Of a DNA stretch of 64,000 nucleotides, positions 15,888 through 25,288 are shown piece by piece. A program made the translations under genes and the position numbers. The stretch's first letter is position 1; each line of letters begins with the position of its first letter. The notes beneath the pieces were generated by a model. That model worked only from the letters and a program-made list of their open reading frames with translations. It searched no databases and was not told the DNA's origin. The DNA is from Maribacter arenosus (GTDB lineage Bacteria > Bacteroidota > Bacteroidia > Flavobacteriales > Flavobacteriaceae): NCBI RefSeq assembly GCF_014610845.1, contig NZ_JABTCG010000003.1, positions 372,001 to 436,000 on the forward strand, written 5' to 3'.

Positions 15888-17217
15888 ACTGCCCATCATC
15901 ATACGTCGGGAGTATTTGGCAAAAGTTCGAAACAAGTCCTTTGTCATTATGACTTTTCTCAGTCCTATCCTAATGGTTGGTATGGTCGTTCTTATCGCGT
16001 ATTTAACCAAAATAAATGATAATCAAAAACGGATTATAGGGGTTTTCAATGAAAGTGATTATTTCTCAAATGATTTTAATCCGACAGAGAGTACTTCCTA
16101 TGTTCAGTTTAAGGATATTACATTAAAGCAAGCAAAAGATTCTACAACCCAAATGGGGTATTATGGATTATTGCATATTCCCCATGAAGACGAATTGGAG
16201 AAAGTGGCCGAGCATGCTTATTTTTATACAAAGGAGGCGCCGAGCACATCCGTTTTGGATAGATTAGAGGACGTTTTCCTAGATAGGTTAAGGGAACGAA
16301 GATTGCAGGATATGGGCGTTTCTTCTAAGGAATTTGCCTTGATGGACAAGAAATATGAAATTAATACCGCCACCTTTGATGGGGAACAAAATCTAAAGGG
16401 CATTAACGAAATCAAAGCGATCATTGGCGGCGGATTTGGATATTTGATTATGATGTTCATCATAATATATGGAGGTTTTGTAATGCGAAGTGTAATTGAG
16501 GAAAAGACCAGTAGAATTATCGAAGTTATCATATCCTCGGTAAAACCATTTGAATTGATGATGGGTAAGATCATTGGAACATCCTTGGCCGGTATCACCC
16601 AATTCGCCATATGGATAGTCTCTGCCTCCTTACTTTTGATGGTGGCATTCGCCATTTTTGATATAGATCCCGCAACATTGAGCAATGGGGCTGATGTAAC
16701 GGGCATGGCAGGAAACATGGCACCTCCCGTACCTACACCTAACCAGACCATTCAGGCATATGCCCAGGAACTTTATAAAATACCATGGTTAATGCTAATC
16801 TGTTTTTTTGTGGTTTATTTTATCCTTGGGTATTTGATTTATAGTTCTATTTATGCTGCCATTGGGGCAGCCGTTGATAATGAGACGGATACACAGCAAT
16901 TCATATTCCCTGTAATCCTACCCCTGATGTTGGCGATTTACGTAGGGTTCTTTTCGGTTTTCAGTAATCCACATGGTCCGATAGCAGTAGGTTTTTCCCT
17001 GTTTCCGTTAACATCGCCAATAGTAATGCTTATGCGTTTGCCAGGGGGCATTGGGGAAGGGGGCGTGCCCGTATGGGAATTAGTGACTTCTATATTATTG
17101 TTGATCATTACATTTATTGGGATTGTGTGGTTGGCCGCAAAAATATATAGGGTGGGTATCCTTATGTATGGCAAGAAGCCAAGTTATAAGGAATTGTTTA
17201 AATGGATAAAATATTGA
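15880..17217 (+). CDS. ABC-2 type exporter permease (NatB-like)
   Basis: The protein has 445 residues. One N-terminal helix (about 22-42) is followed by a large extracytoplasmic domain of roughly 130 residues and then five or six helices from about residue 185 on, the layout of ABC-2_membrane_3 (NatB) permeases. Conserved features include IRREYLAKVRNKSFVIMTF at the start and MRSVIEEKTSRIIEVIISS before the second helix block. It overlaps the ATPase gene (ATGAATAA), so the two form a transporter. mscS begins three bases after its stop. Confidence 0.9.
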   Translation: MNKLPIIIRREYLAKVRNKSFVIMTFLSPILMVGMVVLIAYLTKINDNQKRIIGVFNESDYFSNDFNPTESTSYVQFKDITLKQAKDSTTQMGYYGLLHIPHEDELEKVAEHAYFYTKEAPSTSVLDRLEDVFLDRLRERRLQDMGVSSKEFALMDKKYEINTATFDGEQNLKGINEIKAIIGGGFGYLIMMFIIIYGGFVMRSVIEEKTSRIIEVIISSVKPFELMMGKIIGTSLAGITQFAIWIVSASLLLMVAFAIFDIDPATLSNGADVTGMAGNMAPPVPTPNQTIQAYAQELYKIPWLMLICFFVVYFILGYLIYSSIYAAIGAAVDNETDTQQFIFPVILPLMLAIYVGFFSVFSNPHGPIAVGFSLFPLTSPIVMLMRLPGGIGEGGVPVWELVTSILLLIITFIGIVWLAAKIYRVGILMYGKKPSYKELFKWIKY

Positions 17218-17219
17218 TT

Positions 17220-18116
17220 ATGAGTCAGGACGAGTCCGAAAAAATTAAAGACATCATAGAAAAGGATATCTGGGGTTCTATAAAGGAGTTTTTGGATTTG
17301 GGAATACATGTTGGGGAGGGCGCTAAGGCCATAGACGTTACGGTAGGGCTACTTTTACTGATTACCATTGCGTTTATTATAACCAGTTTTGCATTGAAAT
17401 GGATGCGCCAGATCTTTACAAGGAATATGGTTCAAGACGATAAATTGAAATTCATCAGTATTTTCAAGTTTATCAAATATGCGGTCTACGTAGTGGTTGT
17501 TTTGATTACCCTAAGCATGGCAGGTGTCGACATAACTATTTTGATAACTGCATCCGCTGCCCTTTTCGTTGGTTTGGGATTGGCTCTGCAAGAGCTATTC
17601 CAAGATATTATCGGGGGCATTTTTATCATTATAGACAAATCATTAAGTGTTGGTGATATTATAGAGGTAGATGGTAAGGTCGGGAAGGTCTTCGAAATAA
17701 AACTACGAACGGTAAGGGCCATTACCAGGGATGATAAGGTCGTGATCATACCCAATCATAAATTTATCAGTGATATAGTATACAACTTCACCCAAAATCA
17801 TAAGACCACAAGGGAGAATGTGAAAATCGGTGTAGCCTATGGTAGTGATGTTAGACTGGTTACCAGTATATTGGAAGAAATAGCCCAAAGTCAAAAAGGT
17901 ATTTTAAAAAATCCGAAACCATTTGTTCTATTTGATGATTTTGGGGATTCGGCCCTGTTGTTCTCATTGAATTTTTATACAAATGACAGTTTTACCGATC
18001 CAAGAATCAAGAGTGAAGTACGCTATAAAATCGATGCCAAGTTTAGGGAGCATCAAATTTCAATACCTTTTCCTCAGAGAGATGTTCATCTCTTTCAACA
18101 TTCTCCAAAGCCATGA
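17220..18116 (+). CDS. mscS: Small-conductance mechanosensitive channel (MscS family)
   Basis: The protein has 298 residues with an N-terminal helix pair and then the pore-lining helix with an Ala/Gly-rich stretch (LFVGLGLALQELFQDIIGG), followed by the beta domain (DKSLSVGDIIEVDGKVGKV, VIIPNHKFISDIVYNFTQ) and the alpha/beta C-terminal domain. It opens under membrane tension to release solutes during hypo-osmotic shock. The ATG at 17220 follows the permease stop; another in-frame ATG six codons upstream overlaps the permease. It is coupled by ATGA to a DUF6268 barrel gene. Confidence 0.93.
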   Translation: MSQDESEKIKDIIEKDIWGSIKEFLDLGIHVGEGAKAIDVTVGLLLLITIAFIITSFALKWMRQIFTRNMVQDDKLKFISIFKFIKYAVYVVVVLITLSMAGVDITILITASAALFVGLGLALQELFQDIIGGIFIIIDKSLSVGDIIEVDGKVGKVFEIKLRTVRAITRDDKVVIIPNHKFISDIVYNFTQNHKTTRENVKIGVAYGSDVRLVTSILEEIAQSQKGILKNPKPFVLFDDFGDSALLFSLNFYTNDSFTDPRIKSEVRYKIDAKFREHQISIPFPQRDVHLFQHSPKP

Positions 18117-19003
18117 AAGATGGTACTCAAATGGGGAGGATAGGAATAGCACTGATGCTTATGTGGGGTTTTGGTGGTTTTCAGGCTTTTGCCCAATCCC
18201 CTGATATTTTCAGGTTAGAGTATATGCTCATGCCGAAGAATAAGGCCGAGGCCGAACTTTCGCGTTACAAACTCGTTGCCAATGTACCTTTAAAGGTTCG
18301 TGACACGGATAACATTATCGTAGGGACCGAATATAATTATTTGGCCTACGATATAGGGGATAATGCTCCTTTTGATAATGAAGGAATCAAAAATCTTCAC
18401 ATCATCGATCTTAATCTTGCATATGTATATAAGTATAAAGACGATTGGCGATTTATTGGGGTTTTGACGCCAAGGTTATCATCAACGCTAACCAATTCCC
18501 TTGAGAATGGGGATGTTTCCGTAAATGTAACCGTTGGTGCTTTTAAGGATAAACAACAGATTGATAAGCCCATACGCTTGGTTCTGGGCATTGCGTATAA
18601 TTCTACGGTTGCCTTGCGCGTTCCATTGCCCATTATATATTTTGAAAAAAAATTTCATCCTAAATGGACCTACGTGGTTGGGGTCCCAAAAATGGGATTG
18701 AAACACCACCTGAAAGAGAACCATATGATTCAGACCGAGTTCATATTGGATGGGTATTTTGTGAATCTTCAAAATAACATCATCTTGCCAAATACCGGGT
18801 TCGCATCGTCTATTTCGTCATCGGCGGCATTGATAACGATAGGGTATCAATATAACATATCAAAAAATATGTCGTTCTACGGATATGCCGGACATACGAT
18901 TTTTCAGGATGGGGTGTTACGGGATCAAGATAGAAATGATATTTTTACGTTGAATGATGAACCCAGTCTGTATTTTAGGACAGGATTTAGAATAGGAATT
19001 TAA
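18113..19003 (+). CDS. DUF6268 family outer-membrane beta-barrel protein
   Basis: The protein has 296 residues. The signal peptide ends near residue 28 (FQAFAQ). The rest is alternating amphipathic strands with frequent aromatic ends, closing in GFRIGI. The pattern fits the DUF6268 barrels of Bacteroidota. It overlaps mscS by four bases (ATGA) and is followed 13 bases later by a response regulator, so the three are likely one transcript. Its role may be solute passage or osmotic response, an inference from the neighbours only. Confidence 0.75.
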   Translation: MKDGTQMGRIGIALMLMWGFGGFQAFAQSPDIFRLEYMLMPKNKAEAELSRYKLVANVPLKVRDTDNIIVGTEYNYLAYDIGDNAPFDNEGIKNLHIIDLNLAYVYKYKDDWRFIGVLTPRLSSTLTNSLENGDVSVNVTVGAFKDKQQIDKPIRLVLGIAYNSTVALRVPLPIIYFEKKFHPKWTYVVGVPKMGLKHHLKENHMIQTEFILDGYFVNLQNNIILPNTGFASSISSSAALITIGYQYNISKNMSFYGYAGHTIFQDGVLRDQDRNDIFTLNDEPSLYFRTGFRIGI

Positions 19004-19016
19004 AAAAAAGTGCACT

Positions 19017-20180
19017 ATGTCAAAGATTTTGGTGGTAGAGGATGAATCGGCTATTCGAAGGGTATTGGTCAAAATACTTTCCGAAGAGAACGAAGCATAT
19101 CAAGTAGAAGAGGCTGAAGATGGGGTAAAAGGTTTGGAGGCCGTAAAAAACAATGATTATGATTTGGTATTATGCGATATTAAGATGCCAAAAATGGATG
19201 GTGTTGAAGTACTTGAGGCTGCACGTAAGATCAAACCAGAAATTCCATTTATTATGATATCGGGTCATGGCGATCTTGATACCGCTGTAAATACCATGCG
19301 TTTAGGGGCGTTTGACTATATCTCGAAACCCCCGGATTTAAATCGACTTTTAACTACGGTGAGAAATGCCTTGGATAGGAAGGAATTGGTCGTAGAGAAT
19401 AAAATTCTAAAGAAGAAGGTTAGCAAGAATTATGAAATGATCGGGGAAAGCAAAGAAATTACGGCTATCAAGGATATAATCGAAAAAGTGGCCCCGACTG
19501 ATGCCCGCGTTTTGATTACGGGTTCAAATGGAACGGGAAAAGAATTGGTGGCCCATTGGATCCATGAAAAAAGTCCAAGAAGCTCATCGCCTTTTATCGA
19601 AGTAAATTGTGCTGCCATACCTTCCGAACTAATAGAAAGTGAACTTTTTGGCCATGTTAAGGGGGCATTTACCTCTGCTGTTAAAGATAGGGCTGGTAGG
19701 TTTGAAGCTGCCAATAAGGGAACCCTGTTTTTAGATGAAATCGGCGATATGAGCCTTTCTGCACAGGCTAAGGTACTTCGGGCCCTACAGGAGAATAAAA
19801 TTTCAAGGGTAGGTTCGGATAAAGATATAAAGGTCGATGTGAGGGTGATTGCGGCAACCAACAAGGATTTGGCCGAGGAAATAAAGAAGAATAGGTTCAG
19901 GGAAGATCTTTACCACCGACTTGCTGTAATATTAATAAATGTACCTGCTTTAAATGAGCGGAGGGACGATATTCCTTTATTGATCGATTATTTTGCCAAT
20001 AAGATTGCAAATGAGCAGGGTATTGTGCCAAAAGCGTTTTCCAAAGGAGCCATAAAACTATTGAAAGGATACGATTGGACCGGTAATATACGAGAATTAC
20101 GAAACGTTGTTGAACGGTTGATTATATTGGGAGGTCAGGAAGTTACAGAAGAGGATGTAAGGTTATTTGCGAGCAAATAG
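19017..20180 (+). CDS. NtrC-like response regulator without DNA-binding domain
   Basis: The protein has 387 residues. Receiver domain 1-120 with phospho-acceptor Asp54 (VLCDIKMPKMDG) and Lys in DYISKPPD, then a sigma-54-type AAA+ domain with Walker A GSNGTGKE, Walker B GTLFLDEIGD and arginine finger FREDLYHRL. The sigma-54 contact loop reads GAFTSA rather than GAFTGA. It ends after the AAA+ lid (NVVERLIILGGQEVTEEDV), so the usual Fis-type HTH is missing. Such short forms can activate from solution without binding DNA. It closes the mscS run; no histidine kinase is adjacent. Confidence 0.9.
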   Translation: MSKILVVEDESAIRRVLVKILSEENEAYQVEEAEDGVKGLEAVKNNDYDLVLCDIKMPKMDGVEVLEAARKIKPEIPFIMISGHGDLDTAVNTMRLGAFDYISKPPDLNRLLTTVRNALDRKELVVENKILKKKVSKNYEMIGESKEITAIKDIIEKVAPTDARVLITGSNGTGKELVAHWIHEKSPRSSSPFIEVNCAAIPSELIESELFGHVKGAFTSAVKDRAGRFEAANKGTLFLDEIGDMSLSAQAKVLRALQENKISRVGSDKDIKVDVRVIAATNKDLAEEIKKNRFREDLYHRLAVILINVPALNERRDDIPLLIDYFANKIANEQGIVPKAFSKGAIKLLKGYDWTGNIRELRNVVERLIILGGQEVTEEDVRLFASK

Positions 20181-20186
20181 CATATT

Positions 20187-20870
20187 TTATTTACAGCCCT
20201 TGAGTTTTTCCAAGGCTTCCGCGGTAATTTCCTTAGTCCTAAAATTATAATATTTTTTACCCTCGGAAAGATTGGGAAGCAGCAATTGTTGTTCGCAATG
20301 AAAGTAGATGTTTTCTGCAAATGCACGCGCCGATTCGCAATCCACCGAATTCACTATTTTGTCAAGGGATTCGCGGTATTTTTCCAAATAGGTATCAATT
20401 TTAACCTCAAATTCCTTCCCACTAGGTTTTTTCATGGCCACCTTTTCCGCATTGGAAACTATAGTATTCATAGCCAATAAATCACTACCATATTTGCTGT
20501 TGTGCAATTCATGTTCTTCGATAGATTCAATCGCTCCGATTATATGTTCCAAAGCTCTGTTCAGGAGTATGCGTGCACCGTTCAATGAAGTTGCCTTAGT
20601 GGCATGGATTAGATTTGATAGTCCATCGGTAATACTTTCCTCTGCATAATTACAACCACAATCCTTGAGTTGTTTTTTTGATTTTTCAATGGAATTCACA
20701 GCCTTATAGGTATAAAACCTGGCTTGGTTTATATCGTCGACCGCTAGGGCCTTCTCAGTCTGCGATTTCACATAGTTTATATTTGAACCTGCGTAATCAC
20801 AAGCATTATCCACTGTGAAGGAAGAAAACAAAACCAGTAGTACTATTGCTATTAGTGAATAGTTCTTCAT
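20187..20870 (-). CDS. Secreted helical protein of unknown function
   Basis: The protein has 227 residues. A signal peptide (1-23) precedes a mature part that is nearly all helical with about six Cys (ACDYAG, DCGCNYAEE, DCESARAF, HCEQQ, LKGCK), which could form disulfides in the periplasm. It contains helix-turn-helix repeats of the type seen in substrate-free helical bundles. I do not recognise a family. The stop lies six bases from the convergent response regulator stop. The start at 20870 is where the signal peptide begins; the longer frame has no signal. Confidence 0.75.
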   Translation of the reverse strand: MKNYSLIAIVLLVLFSSFTVDNACDYAGSNINYVKSQTEKALAVDDINQARFYTYKAVNSIEKSKKQLKDCGCNYAEESITDGLSNLIHATKATSLNGARILLNRALEHIIGAIESIEEHELHNSKYGSDLLAMNTIVSNAEKVAMKKPSGKEFEVKIDTYLEKYRESLDKIVNSVDCESARAFAENIYFHCEQQLLLPNLSEGKKYYNFRTKEITAEALEKLKGCK

Positions 20871-21071
20871 AATATAGGTAATTTGTCCGTTGTAAAATTT
20901 GGGAATATTACATGGTAAAATTACGCACGAAATGCCTTTGCAACCCATTTTTTTCGTTAGAACGCAGGGTATCACCCATATTTTGGACAAGGAGTGAAAT
21001 TGCAGGGTTAAACGGTCTTTATTTTTAACAATTAATGCATTTCAACGATAAAAATATTTTATATTCAAGGC

Positions 21072-21950
21072 ATGAAGAATATCGATATAAAGAATTATAA
21101 GGCAGATTTAACTACAAATCTAGATATTATACCCACAATTGAGAATTTTGGGGTTACCGACAAACAATTGAAAAAAGACCTAAGAACGGTTCGGAAAGAA
21201 CTTGGGGAATTTCAAGATATGCTTTATGCCCACGGCAAGTATAGCGTTTTGATTTGTTTACAGGGTATGGATACTTCGGGCAAGGATAGTCTTATTCGGG
21301 AAGTATTCAAAGATTTTAATGTTAGAGGCGTGGTCGTGCATAGTTTTAAGGTACCGACCGAATTGGAATTGAAGCATGATTACTTATGGAGGCACTATAT
21401 CGCCCTTCCCGCCAAAGGTAAATTCGGGATTTTTAATCGAACTCATTACGAAAACGTGTTGGTTACCCGGGTACATCCCGAATATATCCTAGGAGAGAAT
21501 ATACCAGGTATCAATGAAGTTTCGGATATTGATCAGCATTTTTGGGATTCCCGATTTGATCAAATCATCAACTTTGAAAATCACTTGGCAGCAAATGGGA
21601 CCATTATCTTTAAATTTTTCCTAAACCTCTCAAAGGAAGAACAACGGCAAAGGCTCCTAAGAAGATTACGTTTAAAACAAAAGCATTGGAAATTTTCCCC
21701 TGGGGATTTAAAAGAAAGGAAATTATGGTCAAAATATCAACAGTGTTATCAAGAGGCCATACAAAGGACTTCGAAACCAAAAGCACCATGGTTTGTTATA
21801 CCTGCAGACAATAAAAAAGCGGCAAGGTTAATTGTGGCCCAAATATTAATACAAGAGTTAAAAAAATACAAAGATATCGCCGAGCCCGAACTCGATGATA
21901 AAATAAAGGCTAATTTAGACAGCTATAAACAACAACTACAAAGCGAATGA
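21072..21950 (+). CDS. ppk2: Polyphosphate kinase 2
   Basis: The protein has 292 residues and belongs to the PPK2 family. It has the Walker A-like loop GMDTSGKDS (65-73) and the motifs FNRTHYENVLV and WSKYQQCYQEAI. PPK2 enzymes move phosphate between polyphosphate and nucleoside mono- or diphosphates; the class (I to III) and preferred nucleotide cannot be read from sequence. It overlaps the M28 peptidase gene by ATGA, so both are probably translated from one mRNA, although the functional link is not obvious. Confidence 0.9.
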   Translation: MKNIDIKNYKADLTTNLDIIPTIENFGVTDKQLKKDLRTVRKELGEFQDMLYAHGKYSVLICLQGMDTSGKDSLIREVFKDFNVRGVVVHSFKVPTELELKHDYLWRHYIALPAKGKFGIFNRTHYENVLVTRVHPEYILGENIPGINEVSDIDQHFWDSRFDQIINFENHLAANGTIIFKFFLNLSKEEQRQRLLRRLRLKQKHWKFSPGDLKERKLWSKYQQCYQEAIQRTSKPKAPWFVIPADNKKAARLIVAQILIQELKKYKDIAEPELDDKIKANLDSYKQQLQSE

Positions 21951-23335
21951 GGTTTTTGATTATTATCTTTTTTATTTTATTTACTGCGCATCAGGGGAAT
22001 TCCCAATTTGAAGATGAGAAACAGATAAAGGCTATTTATGATTTGGCGTTGACCAAAGGAAAATCGTACGATTGGCTCAATTATTTGTCCAATCAGATTG
22101 GAGGCAGGCTCTCAGGGACAGTCCAGGCCCAGCAAGCCGTGGAGTATACCAAATCACTATTGGATTCTATGGGAATAGACCGAGTTTGGCTTCAGCCAGT
22201 AATGGTGCCTAAATGGGTGAGGGGCACTCCCGAATTTGCATATGTCGAGACTACCCCAGGATTAACCACTAACTTGCCTATTTGCGCATTGGGTGGTTCC
22301 GTAGCCACACCCTTGGGAGGTATTAAGGCAAATATTATTGAGGTGAACGGCATAGAGGAATTGGCGACTTTGGGAGCGGAAAAAATAACGGGTAAAATCG
22401 TGTTTTACAATAGACCTATGGACCCTACACTGATTAGCACATTTGAAGCCTATTCAGGTTGTGTGGATCAACGCTATTCTGGCGCCAAGGAAGCTGCCAA
22501 ATTCGGTGCCATTGGTGTCATTGTGCGTTCAATGAATTTAAGATTGGATGATTTACCCCATACGGGTGCTATGGATTATGGAAATACCGTGGCATCAAAG
22601 CGCATACCTGCGGCAGCGATCAGCACAAAAGGGGCAGAGTTTTTAAGTGCTACCCTAAAACTGAGTCCCAATGCCAAGTTCTATTTTAAACAGAATTGTA
22701 AAATATTCGATGACGTTGAATCCTTTAACGTCATTGGCGAAATACGTGGTAGTAAATATCCCGATGAAATTATGGTGATTGGTGGGCATTTGGATTCTTG
22801 GGATTTAGGAGATGGATCACATGATGATGGTGCAGGTTGTGTGCAGAGCATGGAGGTTCTGCGGCTTTTAAAAGCAAGTGGTTATAAACCACAACGTACC
22901 ATTAGGGTGGTGCTTTTTATGAATGAGGAAAATGGGTTACGAGGTGGCAGAAAATATGCCGAAGTCGCCAAAGATAAAAAGGAAAACCATGTTTTTGCCC
23001 TCGAAAGTGATGCGGGAGGCTTTACCCCTAGGGGTTTTTCATTCGATTGTACAGATGCCCATTTCGAGCAAGTCAATAATTGGCGACATCTTTTTGAACC
23101 CTATCTTATTCATCTGTTTGTCCGTGGTGGTAGTGGGGCAGACGTAGGACTTTTGAAAGATGACGGCATTGTATTGGCAGGTTTACGCCCCGATTCACAA
23201 CGCTACTTTGCCCATCATCATGCTGAAAATGACACCTTTGAACATGTCAATAAAAGGGAATTGGAACTTGGGGCAGCGGCAATGACCAGTTTGGTCTATT
23301 TGTTTGATAAGTATGGGATTGTAAAATCCCCATAG
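21947..23335 (+). CDS. Secreted M28 family peptidase
   Basis: The protein has 462 residues. Signal peptide (about 1-19), a PA-type insert (about 110-240, with the characteristic ARFGAIGVIVRS-like segment), then the M28 catalytic domain. Metal ligands are His281 and Asp283 in GGHLDSWDLGDG, Asp294 in the following SHDDGAG, the catalytic Glu in MNEENGLRGG, and a late HHHAENDTFE. It is a dipeptidase or aminopeptidase active outside the cytoplasm. It follows ppk2 with a four-base overlap. No C-terminal secretion (T9SS) tail is present. Confidence 0.9.
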   Translation: MRFLIIIFFILFTAHQGNSQFEDEKQIKAIYDLALTKGKSYDWLNYLSNQIGGRLSGTVQAQQAVEYTKSLLDSMGIDRVWLQPVMVPKWVRGTPEFAYVETTPGLTTNLPICALGGSVATPLGGIKANIIEVNGIEELATLGAEKITGKIVFYNRPMDPTLISTFEAYSGCVDQRYSGAKEAAKFGAIGVIVRSMNLRLDDLPHTGAMDYGNTVASKRIPAAAISTKGAEFLSATLKLSPNAKFYFKQNCKIFDDVESFNVIGEIRGSKYPDEIMVIGGHLDSWDLGDGSHDDGAGCVQSMEVLRLLKASGYKPQRTIRVVLFMNEENGLRGGRKYAEVAKDKKENHVFALESDAGGFTPRGFSFDCTDAHFEQVNNWRHLFEPYLIHLFVRGGSGADVGLLKDDGIVLAGLRPDSQRYFAHHHAENDTFEHVNKRELELGAAAMTSLVYLFDKYGIVKSP

Positions 23336-23454
23336 GCTGGTGAAGTAAGGTAGAGTAGAAGGCGCACCCCATAATAAGAGCGACTAAGAATGAATTGTGG
23401 ATGTATTTCCTTTTGAACATGTCTGCCGAAATTCTTTTACCTAACTAATTTGTA

Positions 23455-23462
23455 TATCTTTG
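23455..23462 (+). promoter_or_regulatory. Promoter -7 box of the fused immunophilin gene
   Basis: TATCTTTG, 23 bases before the ATG at 23486. Confidence 0.55.
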
Positions 23463-23485
23463 CAGCTCATTAAAAAAAGCGAAAA

Positions 23486-24418
23486 ATGCAAGAAGGAATC
23501 TACGCAAAATTCAATACTTCAAAGGGAGAAATACTTGTAAAATTAACTCATGATAAAACCCCGGGAACAGTGGGTAATTTCGTGGCCTTGGCTGAGGGGG
23601 CTAGGGAAAACACCGCCAAGGCACTTGGCGTACCTTATTATAATGGATTAAAATTCCATAGGGTTATCCCGGATTTTATGATTCAAGGGGGATGTCCATT
23701 GGGTACGGGCACAGGAGATCCTGGTTATAAGTTCGATGATGAATTCCATCCAGATTTGGTACATGATGTCCCCGGAATATTATCGATGGCAAACGCTGGA
23801 CCTGGCACCAATGGCAGTCAATTCTTCATAACCCATGTGCCTACACCATGGTTGGATAACAAGCATACGGTCTTCGGTCGTGTGGAAGCCGGACAAGAGG
23901 TGGTCGATGCCATTGGCCAATCTGATACTATTGAAAGTTTGGAAATCGTAAGGGTCGGCATTGAAGCTGAAAATTGGGATGCTGTGGCTGCTTTTAAAAC
24001 TTTTGAAAGTTCCAAAACGCAAAGATTGGCAGAGGAAAAGGCCAAACAGGCTAGGGCATTGGACAAGGTAGCAGCGGGTTTCGACGAAACCGAAAGTGGA
24101 CTTCGGTACAAAATAATTCAAAAAGGAAATGGGGAAAAGGCCAAGGTCGGGCAGACTGTTTCGGTACATTATGAAGGCTCCCTTTTGAATGGTCAAGTTT
24201 TTGATTCTTCCTATAAAAGAAATCAACCTATCGATTTTCAGTTAGGGGTTGGTCAGGTCATTCCAGGATGGGATGAAGGTATCGCCTTATTGCAGGTCGG
24301 TGATAAAGCTCGATTTGTGATTCCATCGAATTTGGGTTATGGAAGTGCTGGTGCTGGTGGGGTGATCCCTCCAGACGCTACATTGATCTTCGATGTGGAG
24401 TTGATGGGTACTAAGTAA
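23486..24418 (+). CDS. Dual-family immunophilin: cyclophilin fused to FKBP
   Basis: The protein has 310 residues with no signal peptide. Residues about 5-160 are a cyclophilin ([25 protein letters not shown]); residues about 200-310 are an FKBP ([37 protein letters not shown]). Both are peptidyl-prolyl isomerases that speed folding. A charged linker ([12 protein letters not shown]) joins them. Such cyclophilin-FKBP fusions are known in Flavobacterium and some protists. The catalytic Arg of the cyclophilin half (FHR) is present. The gene is monocistronic, with its own promoter and terminator. Confidence 0.94.
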   Translation: MQEGIYAKFNTSKGEILVKLTHDKTPGTVGNFVALAEGARENTAKALGVPYYNGLKFHRVIPDFMIQGGCPLGTGTGDPGYKFDDEFHPDLVHDVPGILSMANAGPGTNGSQFFITHVPTPWLDNKHTVFGRVEAGQEVVDAIGQSDTIESLEIVRVGIEAENWDAVAAFKTFESSKTQRLAEEKAKQARALDKVAAGFDETESGLRYKIIQKGNGEKAKVGQTVSVHYEGSLLNGQVFDSSYKRNQPIDFQLGVGQVIPGWDEGIALLQVGDKARFVIPSNLGYGSAGAGGVIPPDATLIFDVELMGTK

Positions 24419-24445
24419 GAAATACCTAGTTTTGTGATATTATTT

Positions 24446-24472
24446 GGCCTCGGTACATACCGGGGCTTTTTT
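24446..24472 (+). terminator. Terminator of the fused immunophilin gene
   Basis: GCCTCGGT-ACAT-ACCGGGGC, an eight-base-pair stem (one G-U) followed by TTTTTT. Confidence 0.8.
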
Positions 24473-24482
24473 GTTCCAGAGT

Positions 24483-24572
24483 TCATTTCTTCAACTGCTG
24501 GCCAAAACTCGCTAGCAATAGAGCAATATTGATCAATATTAGTATAGATACGACGGCGATGAAAGTAGACAT
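24483..24572 (-). CDS. Tiny one-helix membrane peptide (29 aa), copy A
   Basis: A 29-codon frame starts MSTFIAVVSILILINIALLL and ends with a short polar tail (ASFGQQLKK). It is one hydrophobic helix with a mid-helix Asn and a basic end. A similar peptide (copy B) lies 86 bases upstream on the same strand, and the 59-residue protein at 7302-7481 starts in the same way. Coding potential is supported by this repetition, not by homology to a known family. Confidence 0.55.
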   Translation of the reverse strand: MSTFIAVVSILILINIALLLASFGQQLKK

Positions 24573-24658
24573 GGTCAGAAATTAATAGGTGTTGTTAATA
24601 TATAACAACAATAAAACTACTAACCCTACTTTGTGGTTTCAAAAATGTAGGGACATTA

Positions 24659-24745
24659 CTATTTTTTGGTTCCCAAAATGCTTACCAATAAGAGTAATAT
24701 GTTAATAAAGACCAGTGATAGTAAAATGGATACAAAGGTAGTCAT
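24659..24745 (-). CDS. Tiny one-helix membrane peptide (28 aa), copy B
   Basis: A 28-codon frame starts MTTFVSILLSLVFINILLLL and ends VSILGTKK. Shared with copy A: M(S/T)TF start, the phased Ile-Asn followed by Leu-rich residues, a Ser near the helix end, then a final Lys-Lys. Nucleotide sequences of the two differ at many positions, so this looks like an old duplication kept at protein level. No Shine-Dalgarno or clear promoter is visible. Confidence 0.55.
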   Translation of the reverse strand: MTTFVSILLSLVFINILLLLVSILGTKK

Positions 24746-24870
24746 GCCTAAATAGATTATTAGTAATTGTGGGGAATGGTTTTGTTTAACTAATGATGCC
24801 CTAAAACGGTAAAGGTTGCGTTAATACTTCAACAAAAATAATTAACAAACCTTAGAGTTGGAAAAAACTT

Positions 24871-24906
24871 TTAAAAAAAAACCCCCGATGAATTGTCATT
24901 GGGGGT
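24871..24906 (-). terminator. Terminator of the cold-shock gene
   Basis: ACCCCCGATGA-ATTG-TCATTGGGGGT stem (one G-U) followed on the minus strand by a run of nine T. Confidence 0.85.
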
Positions 24907-24931
24907 ACTATAAAAAAGTTAAAATCGTTAC

Positions 24932-25126
24932 CTAGTCAATTACTTTCACATTAACGGCGTTTAATCCTTTTTTACCTTGTTGTAGTTCAAATTCCACAAC
25001 ATCACCTTCTCGAACTTCGTCGATTAAGCCAGAAATGTGTACAAAATGATCTTCGTTCGAACCATCTTCAGTGATAAAACCATATCCTTTGGAATCATTG
25101 AAGAATTTAACTGTTCCTTTACTCAT
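24932..25126 (-). CDS. Cold-shock domain protein
   Basis: The protein has 64 residues, a single CSD beta barrel with both RNA-binding motifs: KGYGFITE (RNP1-like) and DHFVHIS (RNP2-like). It binds single-stranded RNA and melts secondary structure. The start sits 30 bases after a perfect TAnnTTTG box, so there is no long E. coli-type cspA thermosensor leader. A strong terminator follows. Confidence 0.95.
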   Translation of the reverse strand: MSKGTVKFFNDSKGYGFITEDGSNEDHFVHISGLIDEVREGDVVEFELQQGKKGLNAVNVKVID

Positions 25127-25156
25127 AATAAAAATTATTAAATATTAATTAAAGGG

Positions 25157-25164
25157 CAAATGTA
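25157..25164 (-). promoter_or_regulatory. Promoter -7 box of the cold-shock gene
   Basis: TACATTTG on the minus strand, 30 bases before the ATG at 25126. Confidence 0.6.
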
Positions 25165-25288
25165 GTTTAAATTATTTAAATGTGTGAAATTTTGTAAGTT
25201 ATCTTTATGTTATCTCTTTTATTAAATTAATAAAAAACCTTATTCATACTGGAAGAATAATCTGCTGTAGCGATTACATATCCTTGCA

